A DNA stretch of 14,145 nt from DASYGT01 sp035999365. Its GTDB lineage: Bacteria; Actinomycetota; Actinomycetes; Mycobacteriales; Jatrophihabitantaceae. The position numbers were made by a program, and so were the translations under genes. Below the pieces are notes generated by a model. The model saw only the letters and a list, made by a program, of their open reading frames with translations. It was not told where the DNA came from and did not search any database. The DNA is taken from assembly GCA_035999365.1 (NCBI GenBank), contig DASYGT010000043.1, positions 1 to 14,145 of the forward strand, read 5' to 3'. Position 1 is the first letter of the stretch; the number at the start of each line of letters is the position of its first letter. Below, one piece after another: positions 1 through 7,027 of this stretch.

Positions 1-861
1 CGTCTGGTTGATGGCGTTCTTGTTCGTTGCAAGGAAGGCCGCCACCTGACTCAGCCCGCTCTGCAGGTTGCTGATCGCCGCTGCCAGCGTGTCCCTTTCG
101 CCGGCGAGCTGGCCCGTCGCCGTGGCGACGTCGCTCAGGAACGCGTCGATCGTGGAGTTGTGCCGTGCGAGCGTGCTGCTCAACTGATCCAGACTGGTGA
201 TCAGCGCAGCAAGCTGTTGCGGATCAGCGGTGAGCGCCGGCAGCGCCTGCGCCAGAGCCGCCAGGGTGTTCTGGAGTTTCTGCCCGTTGCCCGACGTCAG
301 GCGGCTGAGCGCGCCGATGGCGGCCGAAAGCGATCCGGTCTTGTTCGCACCTTCGGGCCCAAGCGTCTTGGCGAGATCGTCCACCTCGGTGAAGATCTGA
401 TCGACGCCCAGTGGCGCGGACGTCCGTTCGACCGGGATCACCGCTCCGGCCGCCATCGCGGGCCCGCCGGTGTATGGCGGGAACAGCTCGACGGTGCGGT
501 CGCTGACCGGGTTCGGCGCCATCAGGATCGCCCGGGCGTCCGCAGGGATCTTCACGTGCGCGGGCAGCCGCAGCTTGACCTCGACGTACGAGCCGTTTGC
601 ACGCACGGAGGTGACCGTGCCGCTGCGCACGCCGAGGATGTCGACAGCGTTGTTGGCATACAGGCCGGGTGTTTCGAGGAAGCGTGCCGTGTACGTGTGC
701 GTGGGGCCGCTGCTGAAGAACACCGTCACCGCGACAGTGCCCGCGACAATCGCCGCGACCACTCCGGCTGCCACGGCGAGCACGAGTCGCCGGTTGCGCT
801 GCGCGAGCAGCAATTGCTCCCTCATGAACAGCGACAGCTGGCGCCTCAGCGGATAGGTCAT
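1..861 (-). CDS. mceD: MceD, Mce-family lipid-import protein (partial, C-terminus beyond left edge)
   Basis: Only the first 287 codons are in the window; the frame is open to base 1 without a stop. The protein starts MTYPLRRQLSLFMREQ, has one membrane anchor at about residues 26-50 (rich in V, A and I, ending TVFF), then an Mce/MlaD beta-domain at about 55-130 (YTARFLETPGLYANNAVDI, then VRSGTVTSV and a VELFPP strand). A Leu/Ala/Gln-rich alpha-helical region follows from about 150, typical of the helical needle of Mce proteins. The ATG at 861-859 shares ATGA with the mceC stop, so the two are translationally coupled; a GGTGGATC stretch just before it may serve as ribosome site. The role known for the family is one subunit of a hetero-hexameric envelope tunnel that moves lipids or sterols to the YrbE permease. 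It is fourth in Mce order, hence the D name. mceE and mceF would be expected to the left. Confidence 0.9.
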   Translation of the reverse strand, partial: MTYPLRRQLSLFMREQLLLAQRNRRLVLAVAAGVVAAIVAGTVAVTVFFSSGPTHTYTARFLETPGLYANNAVDILGVRSGTVTSVRANGSYVEVKLRLPAHVKIPADARAILMAPNPVSDRTVELFPPYTGGPAMAAGAVIPVERTSAPLGVDQIFTEVDDLAKTLGPEGANKTGSLSAAIGALSRLTSGNGQKLQNTLAALAQALPALTADPQQLAALITSLDQLSSTLARHNSTIDAFLSDVATATGQLAGERDTLAAAISNLQSGLSQVAAFLATNKNAINQT

Positions 862-1868
862 GATCCACCGCACCCTGGCGTCGGATGCATACCGCACGCA
901 GCGATGACATTGTCGGGCTCGAGCACAGCGGGCAGCAGCAGGTCGATCCAGGGCCCGCTGCCGGTGACGTTCGCGATGTTCGTCGAGAACTGGCCGACCG
1001 ACTTGATCGACTGTTCCAGCTGCGCCTTGTCGCTGGCGAGCACGCCCGACACCGTGGCGAGATTGGTCAACAGCGGCGTGAGCTGTGCGCCGTTCTGCGT
1101 GATCAGCGACCGCAGCTCGGCTCCGAGCCGCGCTGTGTCGACGAGCAATTGGTTGATCGCTGCATGGCGCTGCACCAGAAGTTGCAGGAACGTGTCGCCG
1201 TCGCTGAGCAGGCTCACGAGTGCGCCACCGTTCGTGGCGAGCGTTTTCGCGACCTGTCCCGCGTCACGGAGCAGGGCCGTGACCTCGTCCTGCCGGCTGG
1301 CGACAGCCTGTGCCATGCGGCTCAACCCGGTGAGCGTTGCCGAGACGTCGGCGGGCGAGGTGGCATTGACGGTTGCGGCCAGCTGGTCGAGTGAGCGGCG
1401 CAACGTCGGCAGATCGGTCTGCTTCGTGTTCTGACCGAGCGCACCGAAGGCGTCCAGGAGCGTGTACGGCACGGTTGTGCGTGCCACCGGGATCGGCGAA
1501 CCAGGCAGCAACCGGCCGGGACCTGCCGATTCGACCTGCATGAACAGCTCGCCGAGCACGGTCGCGATCTCGATCGACGCGCCAGACGTGGAGCCGAGCC
1601 GGACGCCCTTGCGCACGGTGAACCGCACCTCGACGTGATCGCCGGCCACCTTGACGGACTTCACGCTGCCGACGCTGATGCCCGCCACGCGTACATCGGC
1701 ACCGGAAGTCATCCCCCCGGAATTGGCGAACTCGGCGCGATAGGTGGTGCCGGGTGACGAAAGCAACGGCAGGTGCCGCAGATTCATCGACAGCAGCACG
1801 AGCAGCGCCCCGACGATCGTGCCGACAATGGCCACCATCGCCTGATCGCGCTCCTGCATGGCCTTCAT
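858..1868 (-). CDS. mceC: MceC, Mce-family lipid-import protein
   Basis: The protein has 336 residues. It starts MKAMQERDQAM, with a membrane anchor at about residues 12-30 (VAIVGTIVGALLVLLSM) and an Mce/MlaD domain at about 40-115 (TYRAEFANSGGMTSGADVRV, GISVGSVKSV, GELFMQVES). A long helical segment follows to about 300, and a short tail carries two cysteines (ACGMHPTPGC) that could form a disulfide outside the membrane. The frame is open upstream to 2084, but that extension lies inside mceB and is Arg-rich without Mce features. The ATG at 1868-1866 overlaps the mceB TGA as ATGA, matches the coupling seen in the rest of the operon, and puts the anchor at the N-terminus. An ATG three codons later is an alternative. 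The ribosome site is weak, consistent with re-initiation after mceB. Family role: a subunit of the Mce substrate-conducting tube. Which lipid it carries cannot be read from the sequence. Confidence 0.92.
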   Translation of the reverse strand: MKAMQERDQAMVAIVGTIVGALLVLLSMNLRHLPLLSSPGTTYRAEFANSGGMTSGADVRVAGISVGSVKSVKVAGDHVEVRFTVRKGVRLGSTSGASIEIATVLGELFMQVESAGPGRLLPGSPIPVARTTVPYTLLDAFGALGQNTKQTDLPTLRRSLDQLAATVNATSPADVSATLTGLSRMAQAVASRQDEVTALLRDAGQVAKTLATNGGALVSLLSDGDTFLQLLVQRHAAINQLLVDTARLGAELRSLITQNGAQLTPLLTNLATVSGVLASDKAQLEQSIKSVGQFSTNIANVTGSGPWIDLLLPAVLEPDNVIAACGMHPTPGCGGS

Positions 1869-3025
1869 CGACAAACCGCCGAGTGGGTGTTCGGATTTCC
1901 CACGGCGCCGGTCGGGATCTTGAGGGGAACAGGGAGAGCCAGACCCTTCGGGAACAGGCCGCCGACGAGATTGAGCACCGAGCTCAACACCGAGCTGCCA
2001 CCGCCGAGGTAAGCCGCGATCAGCGACGCGATCTGTGCGGGCGTCGCCGTCGGCGTTCCCGACACCGCCACCGACACCGCGCACGGGTAGGCATTGAGCC
2101 AGCTGCCGCTCTGCGTGGCGACGTCGAAGGCGGTGAACGCCTTGGGAAATCCCTTGATCGTCGAATCGAGCGTGGCACTGTTCTTCGCAAGCACCGCCGC
2201 GAGCGCGTTCAGGTCGATGGCATCGGCATGCAGGTTGTGTTGCCGCAAACCCGCAAGCAGCCCACCGACAGAGTTCATGAGCTTGTCGATGGCACTGATC
2301 GACGCCCCGATCTCGGGACTGTCGCCCGAGAGGGTGCCGGTCAGCGTCTTGAGCGATCCGATCGCCGAGCTCAGCTGACCGTCATGCGCGGACACCGTCG
2401 CCAGCAGCGTGCTGAGCGAATCGAGGATCTGCGTGAACAGCTGGTCTCGATCGGCAAGGTTCGTGGTCAGCTGCGCAGTCTGCGCGAGCAGGTCCTCGAT
2501 GGTCCCGCCCTCGCCCTGCAGTATCTGGACGATCTCGGCGGCGAGCTCGTTGATCTGGTTCGGGTTCAGCGATTGGAACAGCGGCCGGAACCCGTTGAAC
2601 AGCGCAGTGAGGCTCAACGCCGGAGCCGTGCGGCTCTGCGGAATGGTGCCGCCCGGACGCAGGACAGCACCCGGTTGGTCGCCCGGAACCAGCGCCAGGA
2701 ACCGCTGACCGAGCAGGTTCGCGTACCGGACGACCGCAGACGTCGTGGTCGTCAGACGCTGGTCGCGGTTCGCCGTGAACGTGACCCGGACGTGCGTCGC
2801 GTCGACGAGCTGCTCACCGCTCACTCTCCCGACCACGACACCCGACACCCGGACCGGATCACCGGAGTGCAACCCGGACACGTCACCGAAGATCGCGTGG
2901 TAGCTGTCGGTGGTGCCTACCGGCCTGCCGCGCAACGTGCCGAACACCGTCAGGCCGAGAAGCCCGGTGAGCACGACGAACACCACGAGCTTGATCGCCG
3001 TACTGCGCTGGCCGGCCGCGCTCAA
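1865..3025 (-). CDS. mceB: MceB, Mce-family lipid-import protein
   Basis: The protein has 386 residues. A membrane anchor lies at about residues 10-30 (AIKLVVFVVLTGLLGLTVF), followed by the Mce/MlaD domain at about 38-118 (YHAIFGDVSGLHSGDPVRVS, GVVVGRVSG, LLGQRFLALVPG). A long helical region with Leu/Gln/Asp heptad-like spacing extends to about 290, and the C-terminal part has one Cys near NAYPCAVSV and one at the very end (AVCR). The chosen start is TTG at 3025-3023, overlapping the mceA stop as TTGA, with GGTGAT a few bases before it. No ATG or GTG lies close enough to keep the whole anchor, so this rare start is the best choice. The length suits MceB proteins. It acts with MceA, C and D in the cell envelope. 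The TTG start may lower its yield relative to its neighbours, but coupling to mceA would offset that. Confidence 0.92.
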   Translation of the reverse strand: MSAAGQRSTAIKLVVFVVLTGLLGLTVFGTLRGRPVGTTDSYHAIFGDVSGLHSGDPVRVSGVVVGRVSGEQLVDATHVRVTFTANRDQRLTTTTSAVVRYANLLGQRFLALVPGDQPGAVLRPGGTIPQSRTAPALSLTALFNGFRPLFQSLNPNQINELAAEIVQILQGEGGTIEDLLAQTAQLTTNLADRDQLFTQILDSLSTLLATVSAHDGQLSSAIGSLKTLTGTLSGDSPEIGASISAIDKLMNSVGGLLAGLRQHNLHADAIDLNALAAVLAKNSATLDSTIKGFPKAFTAFDVATQSGSWLNAYPCAVSVAVSGTPTATPAQIASLIAAYLGGGSSVLSSVLNLVGGLFPKGLALPVPLKIPTGAVGNPNTHSAVCR

Positions 3026-4326
3026 CGGATCACCGTCGTGGTGTTGCGCAACAGCGGACCGACGATCATGTCGATCGCGCCGGGAATCGAATCCGGTGCC
3101 GCGCCGGTGATCGCGCTCACGACAGCACGCATCGCTGCGACCTCACCCGGATCGCCGCTCGACGATGCCGCGCCGCCCGATCCCTGGCCCGTCCTGAGTA
3201 GGACGGTTGCGTCGTCACGCGGTGCGGCCGTGGTGCCCGTGCAGCCGCCGCCGGCGACGCCCGGGTAGCGGGGGCACTGGGCCGCGCCGTACGTCTGCGG
3301 GTCGGCGAGCTTCTGCAGGACCTCGGAGCGCTGGCCGAGCAGGAGCGGCACCAGCCCAGACGTGTTGATGCCGCTGATCACGACGTTGAGTGATGCTCGA
3401 CCGTTGTGGAAGGTCGAGTTCAGGGCCGTCGCGAGGTTCCGGAAACCGGTGATCGAGTTCGTCAACGCATTCGGATCGGCCGAGAGCGCGGCGAGGAACG
3501 GGCGTTCGTTCGTGACGATCGTGACCAGGTTGTCGCCGTCGGCCGTCAGCAACGCGGTCGCGTCGTCCGTGGCGCCCGGTGCGATGTCCAGCAGTTGCGC
3601 GATCGCCTGCCGCTGCTGTGCGACCGCGCGTGCCGGCGTCAGCAGGTTGGCCAGTGACTGAACCAGAGCGGGAGTGTCCTGGGCAAGTTCGGTGGATGCC
3701 GTCGCGAAGCGAGTGATCACGGTGTCCAGCTTCGGGATCGAGGGGGCGAGCGCGCGCAGGTACGCCGCTGCCTCATCGACGAGCCGGCCCAGCGAATCAC
3801 CCTGATTCTGCAGCGCCTCGGCCAGTGCCGTCAGGGCCGAGTCGAGCTGTGCCGGATGCACCGACGTGATCAGGTTGTAGGCGTCGGCGAGGGCGGTCTG
3901 CAGGCCAAGCGCCCCCGGGGAGGCGTCGGCGGGCACCCGCTGGCCGTCGCGCAGGGCGGTTGCCGTCGCAGCTGCAGGCGGCAACAGCAGGATCTCCGTA
4001 TTGCCGAACAGCGTCGCCGGTACCGCCAGTGCCGTGACGTTGCTCGGCACCTCGCGCGCGAAACGGGTTTCGATACGCAGCTTCAGATCGGCACCGCCAT
4101 GCCCGTCCGGCTTGAACGACCGCACTTCGCCGACGATCACGTCCCGATACGTGACGATGTCTCCGGTGTCGAGGGAATCGCCGATCTGCCCGATGCTCGC
4201 GGTGACGACGACGTTGTCGCCGAAGTCGCCGTTGAACGACATGAACACGAGGGACACGGCGAGGATCAGCGCGACGAAGACGGCCAACCCGAGCACGGGC
4301 TGGAATCGGCGGGCGGGGCTTGTCAC
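3022..4326 (-). CDS. mceA: MceA, Mce-family lipid-import protein
   Basis: The protein has 434 residues, a usual length for MceA. An anchor spans about residues 10-30 (PVLGLAVFVALILAVSLVF), followed by an Mce/MlaD domain at about 38-117 (VVVTASIGQIGDSLDTGDIV, RDVIVGEVRSF, LFGNTEILLLPP). A long helical region rich in Leu, Ala and Gln runs to about 330. The tail has a Cys pair (QCPRYPGVAGGGC) and a Gly/Ser/Ala-rich linker near 370-390. The start is GTG at 4326-4324, one base after the yrbEB stop; the stop overlaps mceB. As the first Mce gene after the two permeases it takes the A position. Known family role: forms the periplasm-spanning part of a lipid/sterol importer. The substrate (fatty acid, sterol, mycolate or other lipid) is not determinable from sequence alone. 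Confidence 0.93.
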   Translation of the reverse strand: MTSPARRFQPVLGLAVFVALILAVSLVFMSFNGDFGDNVVVTASIGQIGDSLDTGDIVTYRDVIVGEVRSFKPDGHGGADLKLRIETRFAREVPSNVTALAVPATLFGNTEILLLPPAAATATALRDGQRVPADASPGALGLQTALADAYNLITSVHPAQLDSALTALAEALQNQGDSLGRLVDEAAAYLRALAPSIPKLDTVITRFATASTELAQDTPALVQSLANLLTPARAVAQQRQAIAQLLDIAPGATDDATALLTADGDNLVTIVTNERPFLAALSADPNALTNSITGFRNLATALNSTFHNGRASLNVVISGINTSGLVPLLLGQRSEVLQKLADPQTYGAAQCPRYPGVAGGGCTGTTAAPRDDATVLLRTGQGSGGAASSSGDPGEVAAMRAVVSAITGAAPDSIPGAIDMIVGPLLRNTTTVIR

Positions 4327-4327
4327 G

Positions 4328-5209
4328 TCAACCGCCGCTCAACCGGATGCCGTGCAGCCCCCAGAACACCATCGTCATCAGCACGTCCGAGGACGCGATG
4401 AGCACTGTCGTCGTGCGGATCGCCCTGGCGGCCGCAATGCCTACGCCTTCCGGCCCTCCCGCAGCGTTGTAGCCGTAATAGGTGTGCACAACGACGATGA
4501 AGGCGGTGAACACGAGCACTTTCAGCACCGAGTACAGGACGTCCACCGGATGCAGGAACAGGCGGAAGTAGTGGTCGTACGTGCCCAGGGACTGGTGGTA
4601 GAAAACGCCGACCGTGATCCTGGTGGCGATATACGAGCCGAACAGCCCCACCAAGTACAGCGGAATCACCGATGTGAACGTGGCGATGATGCGCGTCGTC
4701 ACCAAGTACGGCAGCGACGGGATCGCCATCGATTCGAGCGCGTCGATCTCTTCGCTGATGCGCTGAGCGCCGATCTGTGCGGTGAACTTGCACCCGATCT
4801 GCGCCGCGATCGCGATTGCGGCGATCAGCGGAGCGATCTCACGGGTGTTGCCGTAGGCGGAGATGAAGCCCGTCAGTGGCGCCACTCCGAGCAGGTTGAG
4901 CCCCTGGAACCCCTCGACACCAACCTCGACACCGACGAACAGCGCCTCGACGAAGATCACGCCCAAGGTGCCCGTGAACGTGATGAAGAAGCCCTGGCCG
5001 AGAGTCAACTCGCCGACCTGGCGGCGAACCTCGGCAAGGTACTTCTTCCCGACCAGGGGTACCGCGACGACCGCGCGCGCGGCGAACAGCGCCATTCCGC
5101 CGACGAAGGACAGGTTGCGTTCGGTGCCCGTGCGGGCGAAGCGGTAGGCACTGAAGAACGGACGCAGCACGGGGCGCGGGTAGGTTCCTGCGGTCCAACG
5201 AGTCGCCAT
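4328..5209 (-). CDS. yrbEB: YrbEB, MlaE-family permease of the Mce transporter
   Basis: The protein has 293 residues and belongs to the MlaE/YrbE permease family, which forms the inner-membrane channel of Mce lipid importers. Hydrophobic segments appear at about 60-75, 75-105, 125-150, 165-205 and 230-285. The hallmark cytoplasmic coupling segment is present at about residues 150-165 (QRISEEIDALESMAIPSL); in the family this contacts the MceG-type ATPase. ATG at 5209-5207 shares its A with the yrbEA stop (TGATG), so translation is coupled. The stop is one base ahead of mceA. No ATPase gene is in the window; in actinomycetes a single unlinked mceG/mkl usually serves all mce operons (family knowledge). 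Confidence 0.95.
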   Translation of the reverse strand: MATRWTAGTYPRPVLRPFFSAYRFARTGTERNLSFVGGMALFAARAVVAVPLVGKKYLAEVRRQVGELTLGQGFFITFTGTLGVIFVEALFVGVEVGVEGFQGLNLLGVAPLTGFISAYGNTREIAPLIAAIAIAAQIGCKFTAQIGAQRISEEIDALESMAIPSLPYLVTTRIIATFTSVIPLYLVGLFGSYIATRITVGVFYHQSLGTYDHYFRLFLHPVDVLYSVLKVLVFTAFIVVVHTYYGYNAAGGPEGVGIAAARAIRTTTVLIASSDVLMTMVFWGLHGIRLSGG

Positions 5210-6012
5210 CAGATCGTGCTCTGCGGGACGAGGGCGAAGAAGACCTCGGTGATGATCAGATTCTCGGCGAAGAGCACGATGCCCGTGATGACCACGGACT
5301 GGTTCACTGCCTCACCCACCGCCGTCGGACCCTTGCGCGCGGTCATGCCCTTGTAGGCCGCGATCAGCCCGGCCGTCACACCGAACACCGCGGCCTTGAT
5401 TTCGGAGGTCACCAGGTCCGGCATCGAGGCGAACTGCGCGAACGAACCCACGTAACTGCCCTGTGTTCCATGCAGGATCGCGAGATCGAAGTAGTACCCG
5501 CTGACGATGCTGACGAAGATCACGAGAAAGTTCAGGAACAGCGACACGACCAGGCTGGCGAGCAGCAGCGGACCGACGATGCGCTGCAACGGGTTGAGCC
5601 CCATGACCTCCATCGCGTCGATCTCTTCACGGATCGTGCGGGCACCGAGTTCGGCGCAGACGGCCGAACCTCCGACGCCGGCGAGCAGCAGCGCGGTGAC
5701 GATCGGAGAGGCTTCACGCAGCACGCCGATCGCATCGGCCGCACCGACATAGGACGAGGCGCCGATCTGGCTGGCGATACCGCCGACCTGCAGCACGATC
5801 GCCATGCCGAGCGGCGCCGACACGAGCAGCGCAGGCAGGCTGGTGGCGTTGGCGAGGAACCAGGCTCGATCGATGAACTCGCGGTAGAGGAAACGGCCCT
5901 TGACCAGATCGGCGGCGAGGTAGGCGAACGATTTCAACCCCATCGTGTACATGGCGCCGACCGGCTCTAGATGCCGGCGGACCCGTGACGGGATGACGTC
6001 AGCAAGGGCCAC
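5209..6012 (-). CDS. yrbEA: YrbEA, MlaE-family permease of the Mce transporter
   Basis: This is the first gene of the mce operon, 267 residues, of the MlaE/YrbE permease family. The core shows hydrophobic helices at about 50-80, 100-125, 145-175 and 205-265. The family signature lies at about residues 120-145 (ELGARTIREEIDAMEVMGLN, then PLQRIVGPLLLAS), the segment that couples to the ATPase. The chosen start is GTG at 6012-6010. Upstream are AAGGAG (12 bases away) and GAGG (5 bases away), both credible ribosome sites and the clearest in this operon. Methionines at residues 21 and 24 are later alternatives. It pairs with YrbEB to make the two-permease core. Its promoter and operator are described at 6131-6162. 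Confidence 0.94.
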   Translation of the reverse strand: MALADVIPSRVRRHLEPVGAMYTMGLKSFAYLAADLVKGRFLYREFIDRAWFLANATSLPALLVSAPLGMAIVLQVGGIASQIGASSYVGAADAIGVLREASPIVTALLLAGVGGSAVCAELGARTIREEIDAMEVMGLNPLQRIVGPLLLASLVVSLFLNFLVIFVSIVSGYYFDLAILHGTQGSYVGSFAQFASMPDLVTSEIKAAVFGVTAGLIAAYKGMTARKGPTAVGEAVNQSVVITGIVLFAENLIITEVFFALVPQSTI

Positions 6013-6128
6013 GCGAGCCTCGATCTCCTTCCCGAGCCGTCACTCGTCGACCGGGCCACAGCGGGCGCCCAACGCACGGACCCGGGCAGGCTATCCCAGC
6101 GTGGCCCAGCTCACAGGTCGAAACCGTG
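6013..6128 (-). promoter_or_regulatory. Leader of the mce operon with ribosome site and dyad elements
   Basis: About 116 bases would separate the predicted transcription start from the yrbEA GTG. The ribosome site AAGGAG is at 6025-6030, with a second purine run nearer the start codon. A 7-bp inverted repeat (GGGCCAC at 6053-6059, GTGGCCC at 6101-6107) encloses short self-complementary runs (GGGCGCCC at 6063-6070, CCCGGG at about 6081-6086), so the RNA could fold. No known riboswitch class was recognised and no upstream reading frame stands out. At this GC level short dyads are common, so a regulatory role is only a possibility. Confidence 0.3.
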
Positions 6129-6130
6129 GG

Positions 6131-6150
6131 CGGAATGATATCTCATTCCG
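6131..6150. promoter_or_regulatory. Candidate TetR/FadR-type operator of the mce operon
   Basis: This is an inverted repeat of 8-base arms: CGGAATGA at 6131-6138, spacer TATC at 6139-6142, TCATTCCG at 6143-6150. The site is AT-rich for this genome and lies over the predicted mce -10 box, where a bound repressor would block RNA polymerase. The inner core GAATGA-N4-TCATTC is the same as the core of the consensus I remember for Bacillus TetR-type FadR (TGAATGA-N4-TCATTCA), a repressor of fatty-acid breakdown released by acyl-CoA. That likeness is from memory and the acting regulator is unknown; no TetR gene lies in the window. Confidence 0.6.
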
Positions 6151-6162
6151 TTAATCCGTCCA
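6135..6162 (-). promoter_or_regulatory. Predicted promoter of the mce operon
   Basis: The -35 box is TGGACG (6162-6157, 4 of 6 to TTGACA), followed by a 16-base spacer and a -10 box TATCAT (6140-6135, 5 of 6 to TATAAT). It faces yrbEA and lies just past the hairpin that ends the preceding operon. The predicted start of transcription is near 6128. The -10 and part of the spacer are inside the 6131-6150 inverted repeat, which suggests negative control. Confidence 0.5.
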
Positions 6163-6176
6163 GGTCACGCGATTGG

Positions 6177-6211
6177 GCAAGTCTCGGCGTCGTCAGGATG
6201 CCGAAACTTGC
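6177..6211 (-). terminator. Stem-loop terminator after the SDR gene
   Basis: The arms at 6177-6188 and 6200-6211 are complementary over 12 positions, with one G-U wobble when read as minus-strand RNA, around an 11-base loop. The hairpin begins 21 bases after the SDR stop codon. No run of U follows it, which is common for terminators in high-GC actinobacteria. It separates the catabolic cluster from the mce promoter only 15 bases further on. Confidence 0.6.
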
Positions 6212-6232
6212 ACGATCGGGAGCGGGGCGGGT

Positions 6233-7000
6233 CTAGAGGGGCGTCACGTACGCGCCGCTGATCCCGCCGTCGACCAGGAACGTGGAGGCGGTGATGAACG
6301 ACGCGTCGTCGCTGGCCAGGAAGGTGACTGCACCGGCGATCTCGTCGGCCTCGGCGAAACGCCCCATCGGGACGTGCACCAGCCGCCGAGCCGCACGCTC
6401 AGGATCCTTCGCGAACAGCTCCCGCAGAAGTGGGGTGTTCACCGGCCCTGGACAGAGCGCGTTCACCCGGATGCCTTCACGGGCGAACTGCACGCCGAGT
6501 TCGCGGCTCATCGCCAACACCCCGCCCTTGCTCGCGGTGTAGGAGATCTGCGAGGTCGCCGAGCCCATCACTGCGACGAAGGAGGCGGTGTTGATGATCG
6601 AGCCGCCGCCGCCTGCCTGCATGTGACCGATCGCGTACTTGCAGCACAGATAGACGGAGGTGAGGTTGACCTCCTGCACCCGGCGCCAGGCGTCCATGCC
6701 GGTGGTGAGGATGGAGTCGTCGTCGGGTGGCGAGACACCGGCGTTGTTGAAGGCGATATGCAGACCCCCGTAGGTGTCGACGGCGTGCTGGAACAGCGCC
6801 GCGACCTGCGCCTCGTCCGTGACGTCAGTGCGCAGGAACGAGCCGCCCACCTCGGCCGCCGCCTTCTCCCCCGCCTCGGTGTCGACGTCAGCGCACACCA
6901 CCTTGGCGCCCTCGGCAGCGAAGCGTGTGGCGGTGGCGAGGCCGATGCCGCCGCCCGCCCCGGTGATCACGGCGACCTTGCCTGCCAACCGTCCGGTCAT
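6233..7000 (-). CDS. Short-chain dehydrogenase/reductase (classical SDR, NAD-type)
   Basis: The protein has 255 residues, the normal length of a classical SDR. The cofactor motif TGAGGGIG is at residues 13-20, an Asp at 38 ends beta-2 (favouring NAD over NADP), NNAG is at 85-88, and the catalytic set is Asn112, Ser140, Tyr154 and Lys158 (YTASK). The C-terminal DGG motif (LVDGGISGAY) is typical. The ATG at 7000 was chosen because AAAAGGGG lies 6 bases before it; an in-frame GTG at 7018 lacks such a site and would add six residues not expected in the family. It is 27 bases after the aldehyde dehydrogenase stop, so it is in the same operon. It probably oxidises an alcohol or hydroxyl group in the pathway of its neighbours. 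An alternative is a hydroxy-acyl or steroid dehydrogenase tied to the mce operon, but the hairpin and promoter between them argue against this. Confidence 0.93.
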   Translation of the reverse strand: MTGRLAGKVAVITGAGGGIGLATATRFAAEGAKVVCADVDTEAGEKAAAEVGGSFLRTDVTDEAQVAALFQHAVDTYGGLHIAFNNAGVSPPDDDSILTTGMDAWRRVQEVNLTSVYLCCKYAIGHMQAGGGGSIINTASFVAVMGSATSQISYTASKGGVLAMSRELGVQFAREGIRVNALCPGPVNTPLLRELFAKDPERAARRLVHVPMGRFAEADEIAGAVTFLASDDASFITASTFLVDGGISGAYVTPL

Positions 7001-7027
7001 CAACTGCCCCTTTTCCACTTCCGTCGC

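Noticed and set aside
224..910. 228-codon minus-strand frame in the mceD region
   Set aside because: The adjacent frame starting at 861 gives a clean MceD N-terminus with anchor and Mce domain; this one gives Arg-rich sequence.
160..1434. 424-codon plus-strand frame opposite mceC and mceD
   Set aside because: It is antisense to the mce genes, with no recognisable domain.
1869..2084. N-terminal extension of mceC to 2084
   Set aside because: It would overlap mceB by over 200 bases and put 72 polar, Arg-rich residues before the membrane anchor. The ATGA junction at 1868 is far better.
1754..3268. 504-codon plus-strand frame opposite mceB and the end of mceA
   Set aside because: It is antisense to clear Mce genes, very Arg-rich and lacks domain motifs; it is a compositional shadow.
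4001..5356. 451-codon plus-strand frame opposite mceA, yrbEB and yrbEA
   Set aside because: It crosses three real genes on the other strand, and its composition is typical of an out-of-frame reading.
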